Assembly (NCBI GenBank): GCA_950295325.1 | Contig: OX485809.1 | Location: 41,759,081-41,823,080 of the forward strand | Source of the DNA: Polytrichum commune | Lineage: Eukaryota > Streptophyta > Polytrichopsida > Polytrichales > Polytrichaceae | Length of the DNA stretch: 64,000 nt | Direction of reading: 5' to 3' | Shown: positions 12,831 through 24,000 of the stretch, piece by piece | Position numbering within the stretch: the first letter of the stretch is position 1 | How the letters are laid out: the number at the start of each line of letters is the position of its first letter | The notes under the pieces: model-generated | What the model was told of the DNA's origin: nothing | What the model saw: the letters and a program-made list of their open reading frames with translations, nothing else | Database searches by the model: none | Translations under genes and position numbers: made by a program

Positions 12831-13083
12831 CTATTTTCCACAAACAATTTGGATTTGCCCACAATAAAAGGGGCGAATTGTTGCATGATTTTTAAAAAAA
12901 AAAATTGAGACAGAAGGCTGACAGTCCAACACCAAAGCACAGGAGGCAGTTGACCACCTGGCAAGTTTTCCATCAAGTAGAGAGGAGATTTCACAACCGG
13001 GATTCGAACCGCCAACCTCTTCCTATTTTCCACAAACAATTTGGATTTGCCCACAATAAAAGGGGCGAATTGTTGCATGATTT
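12831..13083. repeat. 61-bp perfect direct repeat flanking a SINE
   Basis: The 61 bases at 12,831-12,891 recur without a mismatch at 13,023-13,083. They bracket a 131-bp insert (12,892-13,022) that is a SINE in reverse orientation. A target duplication this long would be unusual, since SINE duplications are normally below about 20 bp. Confidence 0.9.
12892..13022 (-). mobile_element. tRNA-type SINE, 5'-truncated
   Basis: The minus strand contains 'ggcggttcgaatcccggttg', which includes a near-perfect polymerase III B box. The body is about 110 bp, ending in an oligo-T tail (an A run on the plus strand at about 12,894-12,904). There is no room for an A box between the B box and the flanking 61-bp repeat, so the 5' end is missing. 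A related copy lies at 5,656-5,760, with a possible fragment near 23,540-23,600. Confidence 0.75.
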
Positions 13084-13089
13084 GAGTTG

Positions 13090-14285
13090 TGACACCGGAG
13101 TGTATATTGTGGAATGACAAAACCCCATCAACTCCGTGAAACCGAAGTTCGAAGCGAGTGGTTGGTGTGTCAAACCTCCCCCAATTAAGCTCTATCATTA
13201 TCAATTGTGTCAATTGTTATAATGTGTGCCAAGTGCAACCCTCTCCAAGTTATGACGTATAAGTAGTTTAAATGCGTATGAAAACTTTGTGAAAGTAGAA
13301 GATATTAAATAAAAGATTATAATATTGAACATACTAGAAGTGAAACATCAAAATTTAATTCCATTTTAAGAATGACAAAGACACTTTCAATGCCAAGTCA
13401 CACAAATCATAACCTCGGTGCTAATAGGGTTTTATAGTATTTTTGACTTCCAAGTTATTTACATACTTTAATGGTTGTTTCACTTTGAAAATGAAATCCC
13501 AGTCAATTGCTTATTTACTCAATGAAAGTGAACATATATATTGGACTTTGGACCTTGAAGGTGAAGTGCACTCAATATGGGATTTGTACATAAGTGGTCT
13601 TCAAGAATGCAAGGGCAAATGGTTTTTTCGAAGTCGGGCAAGTGGGCAACAATTTTTGGTCGGGCTAGAATTTTTAGCCGGGCGGCTGCCCTTGTCCGAA
13701 TCTACCTCCCCTATAAGTTCGTGGGGAGAACTTTAACGTCCCCCCCCCCCCCCAATGTAGATGGCTATGTTTTGTTGGTGTGCATAGAAACGCTTGGTGT
13801 ATTTTATTTTATTTTTGGCACAAATTGAAAATTCAATTGCAAGGAAAGGACCCAACGAACGCTTGGTGTATCAAGAAATTACCCCAATGCCATGCATTGA
13901 TGACCTTGCTTGTTTGTATTTGAACGCATGAGGAGGCTCTAGTCTAGGTGCCACATTTAGGAAAGGGTAAGGCACGTGTTTAAAGGATAATAGAGTGGGT
14001 GCTCAAAACACAATGATCATTCTAGATTTAGTTGTGAACATAAATGAAAGGACTTGTATGATCATTTAACGAGCACAAGAATCTTCACTTTGATAATGAA
14101 TAAGGTATTCTTATGACCTCCAAAACTTATGACAAAAGTAGGTATGGCCTCGATTTGGATTTGGTAACCATCTTGTAACAATAAGGTTAACCAAAGTCAC
14201 GGTATTTGATTTGACCCTCACGGGAGCTTAAGAACGAGACGTTGATTTTATGATGATTTGCCACACACAAATCAATTCAATGGGC
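13090..14285. other. gene-free stretch
   Basis: Contains a pure C run at about 13,740-13,753. Open frames of up to 97 codons (13,443-13,736) show no family likeness. The last few hundred bases may be decayed upstream LINE sequence, but I cannot read conserved protein there. Confidence 0.4.
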
Positions 14286-14289
14286 TAAG

Positions 14290-17024
14290 GAGTCACGTTT
14301 TCTTAGATTTTAGTAAAGCCTACGATAGAGTTGACTAGATGTTCATTTTCAAAGTAATGGAGAAGATAGGGATGCCTCACTCCTTCATTAATATGATTAG
14401 AATGTTGTTCCAAGATGTGGCCATTTCAGTCAACATTCATAATTAAGTGACAACCCCCTTAACCTTCATAAAGGTGTTTGACATGGTTGCCCCTTAGCTC
14501 CATATATGCTTATTATCGTTGCAAAAACATTGAATGTTGCTATAGAAAATGTAGTGAGGACTGGCCTTATTTAAGGAGTTTCTCTTCCTCGATGCAACTC
14601 CCAACAAATAATTGGTCAATATGCTGACAATATGTCCTTTATTGTGAGAGTGGAGAATGTTAGTGTGGATAACATGGTTGCTATCCTTCAAAACTTTGGG
14701 ATTGCTTCCAGATTGGAAATTAATCGGCATAACAATGTGGCATATCGTTGTGGCTGGGGAATTTGTTCAAGCTGGGTGGAGAAATTCCAAAGGAAGTGGG
14801 TTGCAAATGGAGATACTTCCAAGTTACTTGGCACCCTTTTTGGTCTTCATTTGGAGGTGCAAAATGTGGGCAAATTTCTTATTAACATGGTCAGGGCGAA
14901 ACTTAGAAATTGGAGCTCCACATATTTGTCACTTCCTAGCATAACACTCATTGTGAATCAAGTGTTGACTACTACATTGCAGTTTGGGCGGGCTCAAAGA
15001 AAGTATTGGGGAAGTTTAAGGCTTTGCTTCATAACTACCTTTGGTTGGGCTCAAAAAATATGACAAGAATTTGGGTCAGCTAGGGCGACTGTACGTTGCC
15101 TACGAAAGTTGGCGGTCTAAGGGCCGCTTTACACCTAGAGGCCGGGCCAATTTCCCTTGAGGCCGATTGCACAAAATTTCAGCTTTTTTTGGGTTGGAGG
15201 CCGGCCTCTACTACACATTATAATAAGATTATACCGGGGGCCAATTTTCCCATATGTAAAGGCCCTCGGGCCAAGAAGCCAAGCCGATTCAAAAAAATTA
15301 GCCTAATCCAACGGATGTAGCATAATCTAAGATAGAGCCTTTAGATTCCACATAATCCAATGGATCTAGTTCACTTTAAAAAATTATACTTTATTTAAGA
15401 AGATTTTTTTAGTGGAATATGACATTGGCCTCTAGGCCAAGAATTGGCCTTCCATTTTGGGTGCATCCAATTCAACGAGCTCGGGCCGTGTCATAACATA
15501 CATTTTTTAATTTAAAAATTCATACCACCCAATCGGCCCGGCCTCTAGATGTAAAGGGGTTGGGGCCGATTTGAGCCTTTTGACCAATCACAAATGAGGA
15601 TTTCAAGCCTCTTACACAACGAATTGGCCCGGCCTCTAAGTGTAAAGTGGCCCTAAGCCTTACTTCTCGATATGATGCTATGAGAGCACTCATGAGCAAG
15701 TGGATTATTCAAGTGCTTATCTATGGTCAGTTGAATATGCAAATCCTTTTAAGGTACCACATCACGCAATTGCAACCGTCTGGTCAAGGCTCTTAGGGTC
15801 CCTCCTCTATTTGGTTGTTTTTGCCCAATTTCTCTATCAAAGGTGGTTCTAAAGTATGGCATCATATTGCCCAATTGTGCAAGGTGATGGCATGCTCGTC
15901 TACCTTTCTCTTTCCGTCATGCTCGGAGGATAGTTTGCAGCTCAACCTTTGGTGGCAAATGGAGTACCAATGCCTCTATTTTGGAATCACCGTGAATAGG
16001 GTTTTTGTTCTCTACACTAATAGGGCACTTTCCCTAAATCTATTGTTGGGTCGCAATATTCTACCCTTACAGAGGTGAAGCCAAATACGAGGATTGCGGT
16101 ACCTCCTATGGCTTTCTCCAATAGGATGTCAAGGGTTAGGGTGGATAGATTTTCCCGTGGATGTGTGCAAACCCAATTCAACTTGCTCTTTGGAAAATTG
16201 AATCAACTTTTCTTCGACCTGATACGGTGGTGTTGACCCGAAGTTACACATTGCTTGCCACAATTGGCCAAGCTTGGCATGACGTGGATTACTACCCAAG
16301 TGGCTCTTAAAAAGTCGATCCCAAATGAGTGGCTAACTAAAATCCCCTCTTTGTTTCCCTCAGATGGAACATCATATGGCATAAACACAAGGTACATATG
16401 GAAGCGGCTTTAGTTTGGTCAATTATCCACAAGGTGGCGGCGGTGAACGAATGGCATGGGAAGATCTCTATTGAGATGGACAAAACTTTTCCTCGTTGTG
16501 GTTCTAGTGCCATGGAATCGGTGAAGCGTAGATTCTCCAATTTCATGTTAGCTCAACAAGTGTGGCGCTATGCGGCTAACATCACGCAACAATTCTTTGA
16601 CCCTCATAAGTCTTTTTTCATTGACGCAATGCCGCTTTGATCAATCATTGCACAAACCTTTGAAATTTTTAAGTAGTCTTTGGTTCTCCTTGAGAAGTGG
16701 TATGCCATGGATCATTGGGTGTTAATGTAATGATTTGGTCTTCAATGCTAGTCAGTGGCCTTTGGATAAGACATACCAAGTGATGTGTGGGATTCCTTAA
16801 TTGACCATGATAGATTGGAATGGCAACAAACTCTCTATGACTTGAAAAAAATTCTAGATGTTCCCTACAAGGATGTGCTTAACCAATTTGACTCAGTTTG
16901 GTGTGTCAAAGGTCTTATTGTTACTCGTAGTAATTTGTCAGTTACTTGGAAAATATTAGCATTATTTCTTGAGTCCCCTCGGTCTGCGCTGTTTAATCCA
17001 AGGTGGTTGTGTATTTTTCCTTGA
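14290..17024 (+). mobile_element. LINE (L1-like) ORF2 relic: reverse transcriptase and C-terminal zinc-knuckle region, broken
   Basis: Read across several frames, the plus strand encodes the standard order of a plant non-LTR reverse transcriptase. 'FLDFSKAYDRVDW'-like sequence begins near 14,302. A 'GCPLAPY' block lies near 14,483-14,503. The catalytic box reads YADN instead of YADD (14,620-14,631). Next come 'LGTLFG'-like and 'VGGL' blocks. A late 'CGSSAMESV' cysteine region near 16,497-16,525 is followed by 'QQVW', as in the zf-RVT domain of plant LINEs. Many frameshifts and stops make it non-functional. The endonuclease region and most of the 5' half are missing. A 533-bp MITE sits inside it at 15,121-15,653. 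Confidence 0.88.
15121..15653 (+). mobile_element. PIF/Harbinger-like MITE, 533-bp family, copy 2, inserted in the LINE
   Basis: Same length, ends and interior as the element at 11,327-11,859. It is flanked by TAA at 15,118-15,120 and 15,654-15,656. Removing the element and one TAA rejoins the LINE frame through '...VGGLSLTSRYDAM...', so this is a genuine insertion into the LINE and is younger than it. One terminal-repeat mismatch (aagtggccc instead of aagcggccc) distinguishes the right end. Confidence 0.95.
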
Positions 17025-17029
17025 AATTG

Positions 17030-19810
17030 AATTTGTTTTCAATTTGTGCCAATAAATAAACATACTTTATGTTTTGACATTTCCTGTATCCCAAGTGCAT
17101 AGAACGGGTCTACCATGACTGGGTTTGTCATTTACCTAGCCCATAACTTTGAAGAAGCTTCTAGAAGCCACACTAGCAAAGACTTTAAGTAACATGTAAC
17201 GACAAGTATAAACCGATTACATTTATTCTTAATTCAATTTCACCCAACTTGACACGTGGATTTTAAAGCTAGGGAACATGACACTTCATGTTGGAGAACA
17301 AACCATCAAGATACGCGGACCTTATTTGGTTATTTATCTTAATTGAACACCTGTATTTGAGTTGGGGTGTGGTTACATTGGGTTTGAGAATGAAATTCAA
17401 CAAGACGTGTGTTTTAAAGAGATAACATGATCTCAGTTCAAAATTTATTAACTATTCTAAATCAATATCAAAACACATATGGAGGTACCTAGGTATTCAT
17501 TGAAAGGATCAACACACGTGCACTCTTGATAACCATAACTCAATTAAGAAGATATGATTTTCAATCCAAGATTTTTTATGATGTTTTATCATAACTTTTA
17601 CTATGCAACACATGTTTTGTTACATAACTTGGAGAACATGAAAAATGAACACTTAACACACACACACATATATTGTACCTTATCCTCGACAATCCTTCTA
17701 TCCTAAGGGTGAGTGATTGGTAACATACAATGACTTACGATGATTTCTTGCAATAACTATACATCCAAGTAGCGGAAAAGCACATCTATGAAAGAAACAA
17801 TTTAAGGTAATCGAGAAGTACCACTTTAAGACTTCAAAACATATTCATGTTGTTTTGAATGTACCACAAACAATAAGGATGTTATAAATAGGGGGTTGTT
17901 AAATTAACCACATATTGATAAATGACTGTAGAGACGTGTCGCACGATCACATGACTTGTCGAAAGTTGAACAATTATTGTTGTAAGCTCAAATGTAAAGG
18001 AAGAGAAAGCAAAGTTGATACGTTGCTCCTCTTTGTGTGAGCATGCGACATGTCTACGTGGTCGTTAACAAACTACATGGTCGATTTAACAATCTCCTAT
18101 ACATATAGAAACCATTCACATAACTTCAAAGTGAGTTTGTGTGGATGAGTCCAACATAAGCACGTATAAGTTGGAGGTAATTGTCCAATTTGTAGCAAAA
18201 AATGAAAGAAAGAAAGAGTTGGAGGTGTCGATTTTAAATCACTTACCTACTTACTATGTTATACAATATCATACATGTAGTTATTGGGGTTGGATCTTGG
18301 GTGGATGAGAGGTACGCTCGTATACAATAATTCTCTCACTCCATGTCTCTTGAGCATAATATGTTAACTCTCAAGGTTAACAACATGTTCACACTTTATT
18401 AATACACACACCTCTAAATCCTTGCCACCAATCGAACTGAGACTTTTAACAATACATGCTCTCTTGCGTTCTCATTATGTATCATCATTTAGAGGTGCCA
18501 TCTCCCCTCTAAAGTCTTATGCCCCTTTTAAATATTTAACGAGGGGTGAGTTTTAACTCGTTTATAAGAGAATCAACTATTAATACCTCGCAAGCTTTGA
18601 CCGAATAGAAATCGTAACTTCAACTATTTCTATTTCTATGTAAAGCATTGTGCATCCTATGATATTATTTATGACCTTAAGACTCACACTTTATAGAACT
18701 CGTATGGAGTGCACATGCAAAACATATAACGAGACTAGCTCTCCTCTACAATAAGAATACATGATTTAACACCCTTTGTGTTAGCGTTTGATGTATGAAG
18801 TGTCCTCATCCTCTAAGCATTTTGGAAGGCCTATGTATTCACAACACCATGCATTGAGGTGGACATTTTTCCCTTTTGTTGACTTGTGTCAAAATTAACC
18901 CCATATTATGTATCCCATTCAACAAGTGCACTTCTCCAATTAGTTGAACAATGAAGACTCATAATCAAAATACAATTCTTGAGTGCCCTTGAATGTAAAT
19001 ATACTCTAAGTGTATTGATTATCAATGTCACATATGACTATAGATATAGATATAAATATATTTCTCATTGACATAAAGACAACACACTAATCTAAGTTTT
19101 AAACCTATAACATGAAATCTATGATCTTACAACTTGGTGAGGACTTGCAAATTTTGTAAATAGAGGTTGTACATTGGGCTCGAGGTTCTTGACGTATATT
19201 TAAATTCATCCATTGTGGATAAAGTTGCTCTAGCAAACTAAATCCACTGCGTGTTGAAGGCCAATTTATTTCAACTTGACTACACTACACCAAAGAGCGT
19301 TATTAGTGTGATCTTTTGGATAGAGTGACTATGTGCGTGACTTGCGGTTCTAAAGTACTAAGATAAGGTGAACTTCACTTTTTGACTTGTGGAGACACGT
19401 GGAGTTGTGAGGGTATATCTTCTTACTTATTAAACACAATAATATACTCTCTCTAGTAATTGTGGTCCAATATCAAAGTTATTACCATAGTGAAAAGAAG
19501 TATTGTTTAAATGAATTGTTAGAAAACATTGTGTTAGTTGCACCAATGACCCTATTTAGGGTAGACTAATTCAAGCCTTTTGAAGCCATTTCATAACCAA
19601 ATAATATAAAAATAATAATTTCTAGGCTATAAAATATATCAATGCAATTTCACCTTCCTTACATATGAGTTTGCATGGACAACAAGAGAATCGCAAGGTA
19701 TTGGACATGTAAAGGCTTAACACATAAAATTGTGCATTGAAAGCTCTATTGGATCCACTTGACTTAGTTGCAATGATTATGGACTTTGGGCATTGGAGCC
19801 AAGTTCACTA
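17030..19810. other. gene-free stretch
   Basis: No gene. Apart from the S350 copy at 17,310-17,640 I recognise only short (CA)n-like sequence near 17,658-17,670 and general AT-rich DNA. Confidence 0.4.
17310..17640 (+). repeat. dispersed repeat family S350, copy 2
   Basis: Aligns in order with 7,735-8,060 and 37,620-37,965. It ends with 'ttggagaacatgaaaaatga', which is shared closely with 37,953-37,970 ('ttggagaacatgaaaaac'). Confidence 0.55.
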
Positions 19811-19816
19811 CACTTA

Positions 19817-20328
19817 GGGGCGGTTTACACTACGGACCAAGAGCCACGACCAAGAAAATTAAATCATTTTCATGGTCACAGCTCTTGGCCAAGAGCCGTG
19901 ACCATGAAAAATCAAAAATGGATTTTTGAGTGGCTTGGTCACTCTTGTAGTGTAAAGTGGATTTGGACCGGGACAACTTTGGGCTGATTTTTTAAATTTC
20001 TATCCCAACGATCTACAGTAACGTCAAAAAAAATCGGGAAAAAAAATATTAAAAAAAAAAATCGGCCAATGGCTGATTTTCAGCCTTACGGCTCCCTTGA
20101 TTTCCGTTGAGTCAAGCATTTTGCCTCGCCTCAACGGAAAACCCGTTGGACCATGGCACATTATCCAAATGGCAGATTTTAGTAGTTTTTGGGGACCTCA
20201 AAGTTAGTGGTCATTCTCCTTTTTTCAAGGTAGTGTAAAGCCAAATGGGATCAAGAGCACTTTACTCTCCAATCACAGATTTTAGAATTTCATGGTCATG
20301 GCTCTTGGTCCATAGTGTAAACCGCCCC
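19817..20328. mobile_element. PIF/Harbinger-like MITE, 512 bp
   Basis: The left end 'ggggcggtttacactacgga' is the inverted form of the right end 'tccatagtgtaaaccgcccc'. The terminal repeats extend about 35 bp, through 'ccaagagccacgacca'. TTA flanks both sides (19,814-19,816 and 20,329-20,331). There is a second internal inverted pair around 'ttcatggtcacagctcttgg'/'ccaagagccgtgaccatgaa' near the left end. No coding capacity. Confidence 0.93.
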
Positions 20329-20331
20329 TTA

Positions 20332-21470
20332 AGTACTCCTACTAGTGTGGGCCACATGAATTTTGTAAAACCCACATTAATTTTCAATCCATGTCAAGTT
20401 TACAAGTTACATATGGTGTGCACCATAATAATTGGTTGGTTAGAAAATTGATATGAGTGACTATTTATTGGCTTTGTCCCATTATAGGCAGATACTATGC
20501 GATCACTTTTGGTTGTGGTCAATGATGCTTTAGGATGAATGTAGTGAATGGATGAGAAAAATATCATTGAATGATTTTTTTTGGCTCAAAAGTTTGTCCA
20601 TGGATGGATGAATACATATGGATGAAAGTGGAAACTATATAATCAATGTAGATGAAACTAAGTTAACTCTAGATGACTAAAAATTCATGTAATAAGCTAG
20701 ATAAAGCTATCTAGAACCTAAGTTAGCTCCCACTCGGAGAATAAGGCTATAGACTATAGCTAAAAACGATATATGAAGAGAGTTCAACAAACTACAACAC
20801 ATATACTCGTAACCAATCATGAACTCATCCAAAGGACATAGCTTATGTGCGTAGCACCTTGTTTTATGCTACTTTGGTTCTTGAACGAATATTCAAGGGG
20901 TTGGTCGGAAGTCTCTAGGACAACTTATGAGAAGATTCACATTATCTCCACCACGATGAGACAAACAATGTGGCCCACATTAACTTTCCACCCACATTAA
21001 TAGGACTAAGGTAGAGAGTAGTTAAACTAACATTTTAAGCTATTGCACGTACACATGGCTGCGAGGTTGTCATGAAATGTATATTCATGTTGGCCTTTGG
21101 GTTCATAATAGGTGTATAGAAAGAAGAAACTAAAGGGTGCAATATAACATTTGTTGAATATTCAAATTAAAAACAAATAATTCCTTTTATCCACTACTTG
21201 GACCACACTAATGATGTGTTTGCAAATGCCAAGGACCAAGTCTTTGATTAACTAGCCTCAACCCAATCTAGTTGGGTACTAGATGTGAGTGCCATCAAAG
21301 CCCAACTTAATCACATGCACCAAAGCCTTATGGCCACCTCCTCGTTGCAAAAGTGAGGTTCATATCCCCATGTATTGACTTACTATCCTAATAAATCATG
21401 ACCTCCTAATGTCGGGGTACTAACTGTATCTAGTTCATAGTTGACGCCCTTTGTGCATGGAACAACCCCT
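20332..21470. other. gene-free stretch
   Basis: No gene recognised. The right part (after about 21,240) may be decayed 3' sequence of the transposase relic on the minus strand, but I see no conserved protein there. Confidence 0.35.
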
Positions 21471-21479
21471 TGGCTTTGT

Positions 21480-22990
21480 GGGCCTACCTCATCGGGTCCA
21501 AATATTCCAATATATTTTGAACATTGTCTTAAGCAATTTGCAAATACTCACATCCAACGGCTAGTTGCCATGTGATGCGTGATTAGGAATGGTTAAGACA
21601 TCTAGACACGTTTTTTGGGTTGTGTGCACAACATCTAGGGTGGCATGGGAGGTGTGCCCATCCATTATGAGTACATGCCATTAGAAATGCCATACATTTT
21701 ACCAATGTGGAGCAAGAAGTAATTAATCCACTCATTGAATAGTGCTCCCATCATCCAAGCCTTCTTTTGCATGGCCATACAAACCCTCTCTTGGCACCTA
21801 ATTATGGAATTCCATCCAAATGATCTACATTTAAATTAAAAAAACGGGGATACTAGAGCTTGACGCTTTGATGCAAAACAAGGCAAACAACCATTCTATC
21901 TCGTTTGGCATGACCATATGCATGCTATGTACCTCCCCTCCTTGTCAAAATGTTGCCTTCACCATTCTGCCCTATTTGGGCCCTGGACTCATCACAATTA
22001 TAGATGTGAGTGTACGGGGAATTGTGTCTATAGTAGATATCCAATAAGTTCCAATAAGTTGTCATATAAAGATGCAACATTCTTAGGGTATAAACCATTT
22101 GCCTTGCCTTGCTCCAAACCTTGCACAACTTTAAGTGTCAAGGTGGAGTTCCTAATTTTGAAACACTTTGGCCACCTTGGTTCATGAAATCCCTTTGTAA
22201 AGGGCGTGTCATGGTCCTAGGTGATCTCAACCACCTTGAAACTGCATGGACTCAAATTAATTAGATGCCTTGTCTTTGCATTTTGAGAATCCATTTTACA
22301 AGTTCATTTTCCTCCTCAAATGAAAGCACCCTTGACATGCCACGTTTCCTACATATAGTTTTCCCAGTAACACGGTCTTGCAAAGACATTGTGGGTCTTC
22401 CATAAATTTTAGCCATTCTTTTTATAGGAGCCCAACCATCAATTACAATAAGGGTTGCATGTAGTTGTTTATATGTCTAGTTCTCATTTTTTCCAAGTTT
22501 TTTACTTGAGCATTCATAACATTGCCATTCATATTGACCACCTCAACACCCTCTCGAATGTTCTTTGCTTCATGATGTGTGTTGTGTGAACGTGTGTTGT
22601 GGAGTGGGTTGAAGCCATTAAAATGGCCACATAATGCACTAATGTGATATGCTTTAGCCCTAGTTGCATTAAACCCAGGGGGGAGGCCATCATTATTATG
22701 AGATTGAGTTCCTTTTTAACCTACCACTACATGGGCCCTTAGACCACCAAGATGCCGACTTCTAGCAACCAACATCTCATGGGACACCATGACACCCTCC
22801 TTGATAACATTGATAGTCTCTATTTTCAATACATTCAAACTAGGGGTAGGCTCAGGGAGCTATGCAAACTTAGCAAAACAATCTTTGTTGCGTGCATGAA
22901 AATCATAGTCTGCCCCACTCTCAAAGTCCTTCAAGTCAATAAATGGTTTAATTGCAACTTGGGAGTTTTGAATGCGATCTAAGAATTACT
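21480..22990 (-). pseudogene. pogo/CENP-B-type DDE transposase relic
   Basis: On the minus strand, read across several frames, three conserved parts occur in the correct order. First is a psq-type helix-turn-helix ('IKRMAKIYGRPTMSLQDRV', about 22,370-22,430) followed by 'VLSFEEENELVKWIL'. Second is 'IYNCDESRAQIGQNG' with 'LTRRG' (about 21,930-22,010), which includes the first catalytic Asp of the DDE_1 domain. Third is 'LIMDGHTSHATLDVVH' and 'IPNHASH' then 'PLDVS' (about 21,540-21,670), which holds the second Asp. An open stretch with two stops continues upstream to about 22,990. Stops and frameshifts make it inactive. Such proteins bind terminal repeats and cut DNA at TA target sites. Neighbouring sequence at 23,235-23,340 resembles one end of the local TA-flanked MITE family. 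Confidence 0.85.
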
Positions 22991-23234
22991 CACTCAGATC
23001 GTCCAAACTTGTGACATAGTCCTTTGCATGTGACCTAGCCCCCCTCATCGTTGCACTCAATAAACTCATAGCATTATTGAAAATTCTATGTTATGTAAGA
23101 GTGTTTGGTTGCCATAGCCTTAATCATGGATAATTAATTTAGCCACAATTGAATTTGAGCTAATAACTTGAGATGCATATTGTTGAAGTATGAGTTGACT
23201 TGCACATGGCATTTGATTAGGGGCATGTCCTTAC

Positions 23235-23340
23235 AACCAATTTGACCTTCCTTGGCAAAAAATGAGATACATTGTAAATAGTCATAGCATTGCACAATTC
23301 CAAACACTAAGTGACACCAAACATAATCAATATTATAGTG
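23235..23340. mobile_element. right-end sequence of the TA-flanked MITE family beside the transposase relic
   Basis: 'aaatagtcatagcattgcac' followed by 'aagtgacaccaaacataat' and 'attatagtg' follows the same order as the right ends of the MITEs at 54,553-54,773 and 5,875-6,100. No matching left end was found within a few hundred bases, so this is either a solo MITE half or the terminus of the former autonomous element. Confidence 0.55.
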
Positions 23341-23344
23341 AACC

Positions 23345-24000
23345 TAACCTCTCCAACAACAATGATGGTACCAACATCAACGACCATGACCAACTTCGTG
23401 TTAGCAATGTAGCATACCCGAGCCCAAACCAACAACATCAATGACCGTGCCCAACGTGAAAACCAAGAGACCAAGAGTAAAAAAATGCCCCCTTCATGTA
23501 GTGTAGATGTCCGTCTTCGTAACCCTAATGGCAAGCTGAATATTAACAAGCCACCTGGCAACCCAACTGAACCAACTTGAGATTGGAATAGAACTGCCAA
23601 AACTAATTGCCGCAACCTACAAGTTGCAAGGCATTAAACCCCTTAAACAAAGCAGAAGTAATGGAGGCCCGGGTATGAGGTGGCACCACTAATGGCAACC
23701 TATCCTGGCGCTCCAGGGGCCCAGGCATGTGAAGACCATGGGGACCGGTTCAATGGTAATAGGTGGTGGCGGTCGGGAGCGGGTATAGGAGGGGGTTTAG
23801 GGTGGGTCACGGGATTAGCACCTCTACCTTACTATTTAGTGTAGTGGACCCGCTAGAGGCGGACTGCCAAGGCTCAAGGCTCAAGCTTCCTTGTTTGGAA
23901 AGGAGGCAGTCCGTACGGAAGGTCAGGTCGGCAGCTAGACTGGTGGGCACCAAACTAGGCCTCCAAGGTTTGAGGGGGCGCCGGACGATATTCCAACTTT
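23345..24000. other. transition from repeat DNA to gene flank
   Basis: Composition rises from AT-rich to GC-richer. A possible SINE fragment lies near 23,535-23,600: 'ccacctggcaac' plus 'ggaatagaactgcc' on the plus strand resembles the complement of the SINE body. There is also a solo 'tatttagtgtagtg' motif near 23,832. No gene is supported. Confidence 0.4.

Noticed and set aside
12980-13022. tRNA gene suggested by a B box
   Set aside because: Only the B box is present. There is no cloverleaf or A box, and the sequence belongs to a SINE.
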